From CAZBEL01 sp964628055 (GTDB taxonomy: Bacteria > Fidelibacterota > Marinisomatia > Marinisomatales > TCS56), in contig CAZVNL010000006.1 of the NCBI GenBank assembly GCA_964628055.1, positions 1 through 64,000 on the forward strand: 64,000 nt of DNA, in the 5' to 3' direction. Both the position numbers and the translations under genes were made by a program. Under the pieces are notes generated by a model, which saw nothing but the letters and a program-made list of their open reading frames with translations, was not told the DNA's origin and did not search any database. Shown here one piece after another: positions 1-9,245 of this stretch (the stretch's first letter is position 1; each line of letters begins with the position of its first letter).

Positions 1-665
1 ATCTCCGGGGCCTGGGGATAAGTCATGGAAAAAACTTTGGCAAAAACCAGATTTGGGGGTGTACCCACGAGGGTGGCAATCCCCCCCAGAGTAGCTCCGT
101 ATGCCACAGACAGAAAAAGCCCTATGGAATAGCGCCGGATCTCCTGCGGGTCGGCTAATTCCTCTAGCTGACGGGTCACGGCCAGGACGATAGGGACCAT
201 CATCATAGTGGTGGCCGTATTGGATATCCACATGGAAAGAAAAGCCGAGGCGGCCATGAATCCCAGAAGAATATTGCGCGGCTTCGCACCCACAATTAAA
301 AGTGTCTTCAGGGCAATGCGTCGATGCAGGTTCCAGCGTTCCATGGCCAAAGCCATGATAAAACCCCCGATGAAAAGAAAAATGATGTGGTTAAAATAAA
401 TGGGCGCCACCGCTTTCCCGTTCATGATGCCCAGCACAGGGAATAGGACGATTGGTAGGAGGGCCGTTACCCCCAGAGATAAGGCTTCCGTCATCCACCA
501 GATGGCCATCCACAGGGCCACGGCAGCAGTGCGGGTGACCTCGGGGTGTCCCGGCTCCAGGTTAAAAAACATTATGAGCAATATTGCCACTACGGGCCCG
601 GACACCAACCCCCAGTGGCGGGTAACGGTCCTGGAAGGGTGGTTTAGGAGGGGGTTAGTATTCAA
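1..665 (-). CDS. SLC13/DASS-family anion:Na+ symporter, N-terminal part (runs off the left edge)
   Basis: Reverse-strand frame open from about 665 to the window edge, roughly 221 residues. It contains two hallmark DASS (SLC13, CitT/NadC) motifs: SNTATTMMMVPI, the SNT motif that binds carboxylate and Na+, and GGIATLVGTPPN further on. Several membrane segments precede them, including one with WMTEALSLGVTALLP. The family imports di- or tricarboxylates, sulfate or similar anions with Na+; the substrate cannot be told from this fragment. The frame has no ATG before the first membrane segment. The start chosen is TTG at 665, which gives a short polar N-terminus, but no convincing ribosome-binding site is seen. 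An in-frame stop lies further upstream. Family assignment is firm; start is uncertain. Confidence 0.85.
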   Translation of the reverse strand, partial: MNTNPLLNHPSRTVTRHWGLVSGPVVAILLIMFFNLEPGHPEVTRTAAVALWMAIWWMTEALSLGVTALLPIVLFPVLGIMNGKAVAPIYFNHIIFLFIGGFIMALAMERWNLHRRIALKTLLIVGAKPRNILLGFMAASAFLSMWISNTATTMMMVPIVLAVTRQLEELADPQEIRRYSIGLFLSVAYGATLGGIATLVGTPPNLVFAKVFSMTYPQAPE

Positions 666-976
666 CTTGGTGTGGGACGAATGGATTAGGCAATTAACCG
701 GTAACCACTGGTTGTAAAATTTCGGTAATGAGCTGCGGGTTGTTTTTCAATCTATCCCCCATGGTTTTCCTATCTACCCCCAAAGCAAAATCGTAGGCTC
801 CACTCTTCCTGGAGTGAAAAGGCCTTCCCGGGCTGTCTGGGTAATGACAAATTTGGGAAAGATCAAAAAAAGAACAAACACTGGATTGCGAGTAGCAGAC
901 GATCAGTTTTTTCGATTGAAAGGTAATCTGGGAAACGGTAATCAATATGAGCATGAACCTTTTTAGGTCTTTTAAC

Positions 977-1014
977 AAAATATATTTATTCTTGTGATAT
1001 ACCAATAGTGGTAT
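977..1014 (-). promoter_or_regulatory. Possible promoter with overlapping operator-like palindrome
   Basis: On the minus strand TTGGTA (1005-1000) and TATTTT (982-977) are separated by 17 bases. The -35 overlaps a perfect inverted repeat, ATACCA-atag-TGGTAT, at 999-1014. An operator covering the -35 would fit repression of the anion transporter starting near 665, but this implies a leader of about 300 bases. The pattern is seen; its function is inferred. Confidence 0.3.
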
Positions 1015-1299
1015 GTTTTCGATATATGTCACGAAAATTAAGTAGTGCCGGTGAAACAGAGGTGCCTCCAAAAGGTGTTGAACCGATGTGCCTGCCCGAC
1101 CGACTTTTGTTAAATGGGTCTACCCATATAACTTCTCCTTCAGGCGGGGTGGATAAAAGGGGGATTTAATCTCACGCAGATTACACGCTTTAAATGTGAG
1201 CTGAATTGTCAGCCGTTAATCTTTTATTACCACCTTTATCTTACCTACTTTAAGAAGGACTTTAGGTTAGGGAACCCAATCAACAAGGCATTGTCTTCC

Positions 1300-1341
1300 A
1301 AGCCTGCCTTTTCCCACGATAGGGAAATTTAAGGGAGGCTT
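1300..1341 (-). terminator. Long imperfect stem-loop downstream of the Ldh2-family gene
   Basis: AAGCCTGCCTTTTCCC (1300-1315) pairs with the arm at 1322-1341 (GGGAAATTT then AAGGGAGGCTT) around a six-base loop, with a small bulge. It begins about 22 bases after the stop codon of the leftward dehydrogenase gene. There is no U tract on that strand, so it may be a 3' end stabiliser or a factor-dependent stop rather than a classic intrinsic terminator. Confidence 0.45.
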
Positions 1342-1362
1342 TCCAGGATGTGTAGCTAAATA

Positions 1363-2382
1363 CTATCCGTTTGGTTCCCCACCCTTGGCCCAGGAGCCTA
1401 TTTTTTCCCAAGTTTCTTCTTCCACAAAGATGCCTTTTTTCAAGCGCTTTTTAGTTTCCAGGTAGGAACGCTCCCCGGGGACCAGGACCGCATCGAAACC
1501 CTTGGCGGGCAGAGTGGTATGGACGGAATCCACGTAGCGGTCAACTTCTTCCTTGAAGGTAGCCAGGGGTATAAAGTGTTTCGGGTTAATCGCTATGATC
1601 AGGGTTCCTTCTGCTGCCAACTTGGCCCCTGATAAAGTGGCTGCTAACAGGCCAACCATGAAGGCAAGTCCCGAACCTTTATGTCCTGCCGTGGTTCCAC
1701 CCAATGGAAGCAAAGCCCCACCGTTAAAGAGATCGCGTGGATCGGTGGAAGGATTCCCCTCGGCATCAACGATCCAACCTTCCGGACAGGCTTCTTGACG
1801 CGCGTATCTTAATTCTACTTTACCATACGGTACAACGCTCGTGGCCATATCCAGGAGCACCGGGAAAGGCTGATTACTTGGCAAGGCAATAGTCAACGTG
1901 TTAATGTAAAAACGGCCCTTTTGCCCACCCCAGGGAACTATGTATCCTTCCCCACCACGCCTCCCGAGTAAAACAAGTCCAATGCGGTCTTGGTCGGAAA
2001 TCATGCGGGCGTAACTTCCCAATTGTCCGCAGTGGTGGTAGTTATTAGCGGTTACTAGGACAAGGGGGTTTTCTTCTGATTTCTGCACTGCTACCTGGGC
2101 CGCGTGGGTCAGGACCACCTGCCCCAATCCATTGTTACCATTGATGGTGGCTGAGGTAGGTGTTTCCTTAATGATCCGAGGCGTCACCCCCGTAGTGATG
2201 TAACCTTTCTGGATTCCCTTCAAGTAATAGGAGGCATTGATCACGCCGTGGGAGTCGTGCCCGGCTAGGTTGGCTTTTACCAACAAGTCTGTTACCAGGT
2301 GAGCTTCTTCCTTAGGAACACCGGCTTTTTGAAAAGCCGTAAAGGTGGTTTGCGTAAGGTCCTTAACGGAAACAATAGGCAT
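1363..2382 (-). CDS. Malate/L-lactate dehydrogenase family oxidoreductase (Ldh2 type)
   Basis: 339 residues, full length for the Ldh2 (YlbC/ComC/DpkA-like) NAD(P)H-dependent oxidoreductase family. Conserved elements are DSHG at 43-46 (the catalytic histidine region), NNYHHCGQLG at 113-122 and GHKGSG at 233-238, the glycine-rich cofactor-binding part. Members reduce 2-oxo acids such as oxaloacetate, pyruvate, ureidoglycolate derivatives or cyclic imino acids; sequence alone does not fix the substrate. It starts at ATG, stands alone with its own 3' stem-loop, and should be cytosolic. The family call is very secure, the substrate open. Confidence 0.92.
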   Translation of the reverse strand: MPIVSVKDLTQTTFTAFQKAGVPKEEAHLVTDLLVKANLAGHDSHGVINASYYLKGIQKGYITTGVTPRIIKETPTSATINGNNGLGQVVLTHAAQVAVQKSEENPLVLVTANNYHHCGQLGSYARMISDQDRIGLVLLGRRGGEGYIVPWGGQKGRFYINTLTIALPSNQPFPVLLDMATSVVPYGKVELRYARQEACPEGWIVDAEGNPSTDPRDLFNGGALLPLGGTTAGHKGSGLAFMVGLLAATLSGAKLAAEGTLIIAINPKHFIPLATFKEEVDRYVDSVHTTLPAKGFDAVLVPGERSYLETKKRLKKGIFVEEETWEKIGSWAKGGEPNG

Positions 2383-2505
2383 GTGTATTGCTTGATTATC
2401 TTTTTTACTTAGGGCTTATGGAATTTAAACCCGCTACAAGATAATGGCACGGAAAAGGAAACTATTGGGTGGGAGTTCAAGCCGCACTACGAAATGAACT
2501 AACGA

Positions 2506-3330
2506 TCAGGTTTGCCAGAAACCGCCTATTATAAGCAATGCAAAAACCAAGGCATGGCCCAGCTCCACGAAACCGAAGCGTCGGGGATTTAAGGTGTTTT
2601 TTGTCTGCCAGGTAAAAACACCAACAATAACCTTGATGAAAAAGGGAACGTAAGCCCAAAGGAAGAACCAGGAATAACCACGCAGGAGGGTAATGCTCGT
2701 CACATAGATTAAAACCAGGGAAGCATAAATGAGAGCCGGTAAGCCAATTCTGATTTTTTTCTTTATATTTGGTTCGTGATGCTGGGGTTGAATCCGGAGC
2801 TTCAGTTTCAGGTAAAAAACTGAGCCTGAAAAGTAGAGGAAATTCACCATCCATAAAACCAGCCCTTGGGCATCGATGGTTCCTTGCTGAAACAGGTACA
2901 GCGTGGGAGCAGAGGCGGTGAGGCCAAATACACCCAGGATTTCCCCAGGGATGGATAGGTGTTCTTTATTCAACGTAAAACGGAGATGCAGGAGGTAGGC
3001 ACTTCCCGCGACGACACCCCACACCAGAGCTCCCCATAATTGATGTCGGATGAAAAGATAGCCTGATAGGAGAATACCGCTACTCAGCAGCAATGTAGCC
3101 CAGAAAAAAGCAGGACCGTCAAGTTTGCGACGAAACTTCCAGCGACGCAGGGAGCTAACGGCCGGTTGGTGGGAAAGGAATATCAGGACGAAGGCTAGGA
3201 TGAGCAACCCGGATGACCACGATAGTCGGTCTGCTATTAAGAGTGTCGTTAAAATGGGAATCAACAGCATGACCGAGGCGCCATGTTGTCGGGGAACTGG
3301 AAAGGACCGCCAGGTGTCTCTAAAGAGCAT
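2506..3330 (-). CDS. YwiC-like integral membrane protein
   Basis: 274 residues with about eight hydrophobic segments and basic loops. The N-terminus carries the PRQHGA signature followed by a long hydrophobic helix, which is how YwiC-like family proteins begin (typically P-x-Q-H-G-A-W). A polar loop with QPQHHEPNIKKKIR divides the protein into two halves. Biochemical function of the family is not established; in Bacillus ywiC lies near nitrate respiration genes. It ends six bases upstream of the mutM stop side and has the same orientation as mutM, so it is probably cotranscribed with it. Name by family only. Confidence 0.75.
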   Translation of the reverse strand: MLFRDTWRSFPVPRQHGASVMLLIPILTTLLIADRLSWSSGLLILAFVLIFLSHQPAVSSLRRWKFRRKLDGPAFFWATLLLSSGILLSGYLFIRHQLWGALVWGVVAGSAYLLHLRFTLNKEHLSIPGEILGVFGLTASAPTLYLFQQGTIDAQGLVLWMVNFLYFSGSVFYLKLKLRIQPQHHEPNIKKKIRIGLPALIYASLVLIYVTSITLLRGYSWFFLWAYVPFFIKVIVGVFTWQTKNTLNPRRFGFVELGHALVFALLIIGGFWQT

Positions 3331-3336
3331 GTTTTA

Positions 3337-4158
3337 TCAGTGAAGGCGTTGGCACCGGGGGCAAAAGTGAGTGCCGCGTTGGGCAACCCGGATTTTACAA
3401 ATTTGTGTTTTACAGCGTGGACAGGGCTGTCCTACCCGACCAAAGACTTGCAGTTCGGAGACAAAGCGGCCCGTTTCTCCCAGGCCAAATTTAAAGCTTT
3501 GGATAGTGGTGCCGTTTAATTCTATAGCCCGCTTTAGAATGGTTTGAATGGCAGTGGCGAGAACGGTGGCTTTTCTCTTACCGACATGCTGGCTGATGGC
3601 GAGGGGGTGAATCTTAGCTTTCCATAGCGATTCGTCTACATAAATATTGCCTAAACCAGCAATGAATGTTTGGTCTAAAAGAAGGGGTTTTATCTGGCGC
3701 CGGTGTGCCTGCAAACTCCTATAGAGCCAGGTGGCTGTAAATGCGGAGGATAATGGTTCCAGGCCTAGCCGGGCATCGAGATCGGCTAAGTTTTCGAGAA
3801 AGGAAATGCGTCCGAATTTCCGGTAATCCTTGAAATACAGGGAGGTTCCATCGGAAAATTGAAATTCTGCTGTCAGGTGCTTAGGGTCATCCTGTTCCGT
3901 GAGCTTCGTAATGAGCCGTCCGGTCATGCGGAGGTGGATTAATACATTTCCATTAATCAAGTTCCATACGACGAATTTTCCTCGCCGGCGGATTTTGATA
4001 ATTTGCTGCCCTACAATGTGTTTAGCAAAGGTTTCCGGCGAACTACCCTGAACGACCTTCCACCAACCGTTTAATGTTTGGAAACGCCGGACGGTCTTTC
4101 CCCTGAGCCAGGGCCGCAAATAACGGACGACAGTCTCCACTTCCGGGAGTTCAGGCAT
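3337..4158 (-). CDS. mutM: Formamidopyrimidine-DNA glycosylase (Fpg/MutM)
   Basis: 273 residues, the standard Fpg length. It removes oxidised purines such as 8-oxoguanine and nicks the abasic site. After Met removal the N-terminus is PELPEVET, giving the catalytic Pro and Glu. The beta-hairpin lysine lies in RRRGKF. The helix-two-turn-helix region has LLDQTFIAGLGNIYVDE, and the C-terminus is a Cys4 zinc finger, CPRC...CPRC. The frame extends 28 codons further upstream, but the start is fixed at ATG 4158 because Pro-2 is catalytically essential. It is divergent from the peptidase gene at 4215, 56 bases away. Confidence 0.96.
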   Translation of the reverse strand: MPELPEVETVVRYLRPWLRGKTVRRFQTLNGWWKVVQGSSPETFAKHIVGQQIIKIRRRGKFVVWNLINGNVLIHLRMTGRLITKLTEQDDPKHLTAEFQFSDGTSLYFKDYRKFGRISFLENLADLDARLGLEPLSSAFTATWLYRSLQAHRRQIKPLLLDQTFIAGLGNIYVDESLWKAKIHPLAISQHVGKRKATVLATAIQTILKRAIELNGTTIQSFKFGLGETGRFVSELQVFGRVGQPCPRCKTQICKIRVAQRGTHFCPRCQRLH

Positions 4159-4214
4159 AGGTAGTGTTCTATACTTTTGTTTTAATTTCGGGTTAATTTG
4201 CCCCCTTACTATCC

Positions 4215-5912
4215 ATGAAATTACGATTTGCCAACCCAACATACTTGTTCCTACTTGTATGGCACACCGGCCTGTTAGGAAGCGCCTATCCTCCTTCCGG
4301 TGGTCCCCTGGACTTCAATCAGTCCCTGTATGACGTCCTATATTATGATATCAATTTGAAAATTGATCCCGCCAAAAGGAGCCTCACGGGGTTTGTGGAC
4401 ATACGCCTTCAAAGCCTTGGCGACAGCTTGAGAATGCTTGAATTCGACCTAATTGATGCCTACACGGTTACGGAAGTATCCTCCGACGGCGTTGAGGGGA
4501 CTTTCCAACATAAAAACCACAAAATTATGGTGCCGTTGAAGGAGCCCTTGAAAAAGGATTCCATTGAGGTCCTCCGCATTTACTATGAAGGCCAACCTCC
4601 TGTGGCCCGGCGGCCTCCCTGGGAGGGGGGTTTTGTGTGGAGCACCGACAGCGCAGGTGCTCCCTGGGTCGGCGTTGCCTGCCAAGAGGAAGGGGCCAAA
4701 ATCTGGTGGCCCAGCAAGGATCATCCTTCCGATGAACCCGACAGCGTCGCCATCAACATTACTATCCCCGATTCCCTGGTGTGCGCCGCCAATGGCCTCC
4801 TGGATTCCATCACTACTCCCTCCGCTGGTTGGAAAACCTTTCACTGGAAAACCCGACACCCCATCAATAATTACAACGTCACTGTAAATATTGGCGCTTA
4901 TGTTTCCTATCGCCGCACCTATCACGGCACGCGGGACATGGACATCGTCTATTATGTTTTAAGGGAGGACACCGCAGGTGCCCGGGAACTCCTTGACCAG
5001 GCCGAAACCACGCTCACGTTCTACGCCGCCTATTTCGGTGAATATCCGTACATCGATGAGAAATTCGGCCTGGCCGAAGCGCCGTACTACGGTATGGAAC
5101 ACCAGACAATCAATGCCTACGGGAACAATTACCGGAATACACCCTTGGGGTACGACTTTTTACTCTTGCACGAAATGGGCCACGAGTGGTGGGGGAACCA
5201 TTTGACCGTGGGGGACTGGGCCGATTTCTGGATACACGAGGGGATTGATATCTATGCCGAGGGCTTGTTCATTGAATCCCACTACGGTGAAGAGGCTTAC
5301 CACCGCTTTTTCCAGGAGACCGTCCGGCCACGCCTTAAAAATCGCCAGGCCATCATTCCCCATCAGGAAGCCACCACCTCCGAAGCCTACACCATTGACG
5401 TGTACTACAAGGGAGCCATGGTCTTACACATGCTGCGGTACCTCATGGGAAAAGAAGCCCTGCTGGCTATTCTTAGGGAATTTGCCACGCGTCCGGATTT
5501 CACCGACCCAAATCGGGTGACCACCCAGGACTTTATTCATTTGGTAAACCAGCGTACAGGCCGGGATTGGGGCTGGTTTTTTACACAGTACCTCGAAAAA
5601 GCGGAGTTGCCGGTTCTCTATGCGAAGGTTCAACCCCGCGCCACCGAAACATCCGTCACCTTGCAATGGAAAACGGCCGCTTTTTTTATGCCCGTCACCA
5701 TAGCTGTCACCACCGGTGATAAAACTCAACTCCAGCGTGTAAACGTCACGCACCAAAAGCAGACCTGGTTCTATCCGGCTGGAAGTACCGTGGTCATTGA
5801 TCCCCAAAAGTGGCTTCTCTATGAACCGGCGGGACCTTACCGCGCGGTCTGGAGCGGTATTAAACGGTTTCTAAAGGCTGTAGTGAGAGTTATGACCTTT
5901 GGGTGGAAGTAA
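4215..5912 (+). CDS. Exported M1-family zinc aminopeptidase
   Basis: 565 residues with an N-terminal signal-like hydrophobic stretch ending near GSAYP. An M1 N-terminal beta domain (about 30-230) precedes the gluzincin core: H319-E320-M-G-H323, then E342 in WIHEGIDIYAEG, exactly the HExxH-x18-E spacing. GMEHQ near 294 replaces the usual GAMEN exopeptidase motif. It is shorter than full M1 enzymes and lacks the large helical C-terminal domain, as do many bacterial secreted M1 proteins. It likely trims peptides in the periplasm. The enzyme class is clear; aminopeptidase specificity is inferred because of the altered GAMEN motif. Confidence 0.9.
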   Translation: MKLRFANPTYLFLLVWHTGLLGSAYPPSGGPLDFNQSLYDVLYYDINLKIDPAKRSLTGFVDIRLQSLGDSLRMLEFDLIDAYTVTEVSSDGVEGTFQHKNHKIMVPLKEPLKKDSIEVLRIYYEGQPPVARRPPWEGGFVWSTDSAGAPWVGVACQEEGAKIWWPSKDHPSDEPDSVAINITIPDSLVCAANGLLDSITTPSAGWKTFHWKTRHPINNYNVTVNIGAYVSYRRTYHGTRDMDIVYYVLREDTAGARELLDQAETTLTFYAAYFGEYPYIDEKFGLAEAPYYGMEHQTINAYGNNYRNTPLGYDFLLLHEMGHEWWGNHLTVGDWADFWIHEGIDIYAEGLFIESHYGEEAYHRFFQETVRPRLKNRQAIIPHQEATTSEAYTIDVYYKGAMVLHMLRYLMGKEALLAILREFATRPDFTDPNRVTTQDFIHLVNQRTGRDWGWFFTQYLEKAELPVLYAKVQPRATETSVTLQWKTAAFFMPVTIAVTTGDKTQLQRVNVTHQKQTWFYPAGSTVVIDPQKWLLYEPAGPYRAVWSGIKRFLKAVVRVMTFGWK

Positions 5913-6033
5913 GGAGCGGCTCTCATCTCCCGGCTTAGGCCCCTTTGGATTGGGCTCTCGCTCCACATAAATTCCCGATACAATTGACGGCGGTTCCCCG
6001 GGCAAATCGATAAACAGAAAGCAGGTTCAGACT

Positions 6034-8451
6034 ATGTCTAAAACGATGAAAAAAACCCTTCAAGCAATATTTTTACTTCTTATCCTGGTTTATTTTTCGG
6101 CGCGCTTGTATTTCCATCACCGGCTGCCCATCTACGAAGGCACCTTGGAGCTAGTGGGATTGAAGGACACCGTGGAAGTATACACCGATCCTTACGGCGT
6201 ACCCCATGTTTTTGCTGAAAATGAGGATGATTTATTTTTTGCCGCCGGTTACGTGGCTGCCCGGGAACGGCTGTTCCAGATGACTACCGTAGCGGCCGCG
6301 GTGCGGGGGGAACTGGCCTTACTTTTTGGGGATGACCAACTCGCCGACGATATCTATTTACGTACCTGGGGCATTCCGCGGCTGGCAGTGGAATTGGCCC
6401 AACGCCTGGACCCCGATAGCCGCCGGATCGTAGAGGCCTTTTGCCGGGGGATTAATACCTACATCGATGACCTGGGCGATAATTTGCCGGTGGAGTTCAA
6501 AATCCTGCGTACTAAACCCCTTCACTGGACGCCGTCTGACGTGACGGGCTACAGCCGCTTAATGGCCCACGATCTCCAGCAATCCTGGAAGTTAGAACTG
6601 GTCTTTGGGGCCGTACGGGAGTATTTCGGAGAACAGAAATCTGCCGAACTGCTGCCGGCTTACGGTCCTGATCAACCGCGAATTTATCGAACAACGGAAC
6701 AAGGCGTTTACTCCCCAACCTACGCTGCCTTGTGGGAGCGGGAACGCTCCCTGCGGGCCCTTACGGGCAGTTGGGGAGCGTCCATCGGTTCCAACAACTG
6801 GGTGCTGGCTGGCTCCCGGACTACGACGGGTAAACCGATTCTGGCCAACGACCCCCATCTGGGCTTTGAGCAACCGGCCAAATGGTACGAAATGCACCTG
6901 AAAGGCGGCCGTTACAACGTAAGCGGGGTCTGCCTGGCGGGAATTCCCGTGCCCGTTATTGGGCAAAACGATTCCTGCGCCTGGGGGTTCACCAACATGA
7001 TGATTGACGACATCGATTTTTTCGTGGAAACCATTAACCCGGAAAACCCCCTTCAATACCGCTGGGGTGAGACGTGGCGGGATATGGAGGTAATCCGGGA
7101 AACTATTCCCCTGCGCGATGGTCGGGACACGACGATAATCCTCCGCAAAACGCATCACGGCCCCATTATTAGTGATATTCACCCCCTTCTGCGTCAAAGT
7201 GATCAGGTCATTTCCATGAGTTGGATGGGGAGCCGGATAAGCGCCGAGGTACCAGCCTTGATTCGGCTGGCCCGAATAAAGAATTGGGAGGACTTCTCCA
7301 CGGCCGTGAGCGGGTTTGGGGTCCCTGGTCAAAACATGGTTTATGCCGACGCCCGGGGGAATATCGGCTGGCGCCCCGCGGGATATGTTCCAGTCCGAGA
7401 AGCAGGATCCAGTCTGGTCCCCCGTCCCGGCGATGATCCGGAGTACGACTGGCAGGGAGTCGTCCCCTTCGAGGAGATGCCGTTCCTTTTCAATCCTCCC
7501 CGGGGAGCCATCGTGTCCGCAAATAATAAAACTATTGACGATACCTTCCCCCATTACGTTTCCAACCTCTGGGCCGATCCCAGTCGTGCCCTGCGGATCA
7601 ATGAGCTAATCGACCAAAAAGACCGCTTGAGCGTGGGCGATGTCAAGTCCCTCCAGACCGATCAGACCTCCCCTTATGCACGGGCGGTGGTGCCTTATTT
7701 TTTGACGGCTGCAACAGGTAAAAAGACGGGGAATCTGCAACGCGCCCTCGACTTGCTCCGAGCGTGGGACGGGAACGAGGAACCGGGCTCCGCTGCAGCT
7801 CTGGTGTTCCAAGTGGCCCTGAATAAACTTTTTCACAACGTGTACCGCGATGAGTTTGCCCTGTTAGGGGAACCCTTCCTGGAAGGCTTCCTCCAGATGC
7901 CCATGATCCCCTCCCGCAATCTGCTGTGGCTCTTGCAACAGAACACCTCCAGTTGGTTCGACGACATCACCACCCCCGATTATGTGGAAACCCGTGACGA
8001 TATTCTATTAACCTCCCTGAAGGAGGCGGTGGCCGACATCGAGGAAATGGTGGGGATGAATCCCAATACCTGGGCCTGGGGGAAAGTGCATACCGTGACC
8101 CATCGCCACCCCCTGGGACGGATAAAGGTATTGGAGTGGCTATTTGGCTTCAACGTGGGGCCGTTTCCCGCGGGAGGGTCCTCCTGGACCGTGAATAACG
8201 GCGAGTATAGCTTAAACCATCCTTACGACCAAATTGTGGGGCCTTCCATGCGGCGCATTGTGGATTTTAGCGACCTGAACCGGACCCGGATGATTCTACC
8301 AACGGGCGAGTCGGGCTTGCCCAACAGTCCCCACTACCGGGATCAGGCTCCCCTTTACGTGGAGGGCCGCTATCGTACCACGGCTTTTGACGAGGCCAGT
8401 ATTCGTACCCGGGATGATTTCAAGCGCCTACTGTTACTTCCGGCTCCATGA
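6034..8451 (+). CDS. Penicillin acylase (penicillin amidase) family hydrolase
   Basis: 805 residues, an N-terminal-nucleophile hydrolase precursor with an N-terminal membrane-spanning or signal helix (about 10-28). The alpha-chain region has DPYGVPHVFAENEDDLFFAAGYVAARERLFQM-type features. The autoprocessing site is G252-S253 in GSNNWVLAG, making Ser253 the predicted nucleophile and N-terminus of the beta chain. NDPHLG and the late NNGEY region are family typical. Members hydrolyse beta-lactams, acyl-homoserine lactones or other amides; the natural substrate is not predictable. Its TGA overlaps the ATG of the next gene (ATGA at 8448-8451), so the two are translationally coupled. Confidence 0.92.
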   Translation: MSKTMKKTLQAIFLLLILVYFSARLYFHHRLPIYEGTLELVGLKDTVEVYTDPYGVPHVFAENEDDLFFAAGYVAARERLFQMTTVAAAVRGELALLFGDDQLADDIYLRTWGIPRLAVELAQRLDPDSRRIVEAFCRGINTYIDDLGDNLPVEFKILRTKPLHWTPSDVTGYSRLMAHDLQQSWKLELVFGAVREYFGEQKSAELLPAYGPDQPRIYRTTEQGVYSPTYAALWERERSLRALTGSWGASIGSNNWVLAGSRTTTGKPILANDPHLGFEQPAKWYEMHLKGGRYNVSGVCLAGIPVPVIGQNDSCAWGFTNMMIDDIDFFVETINPENPLQYRWGETWRDMEVIRETIPLRDGRDTTIILRKTHHGPIISDIHPLLRQSDQVISMSWMGSRISAEVPALIRLARIKNWEDFSTAVSGFGVPGQNMVYADARGNIGWRPAGYVPVREAGSSLVPRPGDDPEYDWQGVVPFEEMPFLFNPPRGAIVSANNKTIDDTFPHYVSNLWADPSRALRINELIDQKDRLSVGDVKSLQTDQTSPYARAVVPYFLTAATGKKTGNLQRALDLLRAWDGNEEPGSAAALVFQVALNKLFHNVYRDEFALLGEPFLEGFLQMPMIPSRNLLWLLQQNTSSWFDDITTPDYVETRDDILLTSLKEAVADIEEMVGMNPNTWAWGKVHTVTHRHPLGRIKVLEWLFGFNVGPFPAGGSSWTVNNGEYSLNHPYDQIVGPSMRRIVDFSDLNRTRMILPTGESGLPNSPHYRDQAPLYVEGRYRTTAFDEASIRTRDDFKRLLLLPAP

Positions 8452-9245
8452 ATAGCATTTTCTTTTTAGTCCTGCTGCTGGTGGCCTTGTTATTAAAACA
8501 TTTCTACTGGTGGGCTCCCCGGGTTACCACCGGTTTATTTTCCCGTCGTCCCCTTTACTTTGCTCACCGGGGCGCCCTGCACCTGGCACCAGAGAACACC
8601 TTGCCGGCTTACCAGGCGGCCCTGGAGGCGGGCATGCCCGCCCTGGAATTGGACGTACTGGCCACGCGGGACGGTAAAATCGTCTGTTCCCATAATTTTG
8701 ATTTGGAACGGGAGACCGACGGCTTCGGCTACATCGATGAGTTGGACTGGGAACAGGTGAAAAACGTTAATGCCGCCACAAAGTGGCCAGGCCAGAAGGT
8801 TCCCTTACCCTTGTTGGAAGAAGTGTTGGGGTGGGTCCCCGCAGGAGTGATCTTGGACGTGGAAGTGAAGACGCGCGGGGTTGGGGACGTGAAGACTGCG
8901 GTCAGGGTAGCACGGCTTATTCGGGCTGCGGGTCTATCAGACAGAACCTTGCTTACCAGTTTCAACCCCCTGGCGCTCCTAACCGTCCGCATGCTGGTGC
9001 CGGAGCTGCTAACCGGCCTGGTTCTGGAAGACCTGCGTATGTTGGCTTGCTTAAACCTGGTCCATCCCGACTGTCTTCACCCCCGGGCCGATCTGGTTAC
9101 TTCCGATCTATTGCGCTTTGCCCACGAGCGAGGGTTGGTCGTGAATGCCTGGACGGTGAATACCCGACCGGCCATAGACTGGTTGCTTAAAAACAGTGTT
9201 GATGGTATTATTACCGACCGGCCGGAGTTTTGTCAGGTGTCCTGA
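8448..9245 (+). CDS. Glycerophosphodiester phosphodiesterase (GDPD family)
   Basis: 265 residues: an N-terminal hydrophobic anchor of about 20 residues and a GDPD TIM barrel. The opening motif FAHRGA (H40, R41) followed by PENT and the LELDV stretch supply the general acid/base and metal ligands; SHNFDLERETDG has the second catalytic histidine. VNAWTVN and GIITDRPE close the barrel as in UgpQ/GlpQ-like enzymes. It hydrolyses glycerophosphodiesters to an alcohol and glycerol-3-phosphate, here probably membrane-attached. Coupled by a 4-base overlap to the acylase gene, it may belong to a lipid or head-group scavenging unit, which is inference. Confidence 0.92.
   Translation: MNSIFFLVLLLVALLLKHFYWWAPRVTTGLFSRRPLYFAHRGALHLAPENTLPAYQAALEAGMPALELDVLATRDGKIVCSHNFDLERETDGFGYIDELDWEQVKNVNAATKWPGQKVPLPLLEEVLGWVPAGVILDVEVKTRGVGDVKTAVRVARLIRAAGLSDRTLLTSFNPLALLTVRMLVPELLTGLVLEDLRMLACLNLVHPDCLHPRADLVTSDLLRFAHERGLVVNAWTVNTRPAIDWLLKNSVDGIITDRPEFCQVS

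Larger units (their letters stand above)
666..1362. other. Gene-free interval between two leftward genes
   Basis: About 700 bases without a convincing gene. A 125-codon reverse frame (694-1071) has no domain, unnatural composition and no ribosome-binding site, so it was not called. The interval holds a possible promoter with an overlapping palindrome (977-1014) upstream of the transporter and a strong stem-loop (1300-1341) just after the dehydrogenase stop. A shorter palindrome, ATGGGT-ct-ACCCAT, lies near 1117-1130. Confidence 0.6.

Noticed and set aside
694..1071. 125-codon reverse frame upstream of the anion transporter
   Set aside because: No recognisable domain, no ribosome-binding site, composition unlike real proteins, and it overlaps the upstream end of the SLC13 frame.
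2477..2854. 125-codon reverse frame overlapping the YwiC-like gene
   Set aside because: Shifted-frame shadow of the YwiC-like membrane protein; Cys/Trp-rich and without conserved motifs.
6592..7554. 320-codon reverse frame inside the penicillin acylase gene
   Set aside because: Antisense shadow of a clearly real gene with GC-biased third positions; no domain features.
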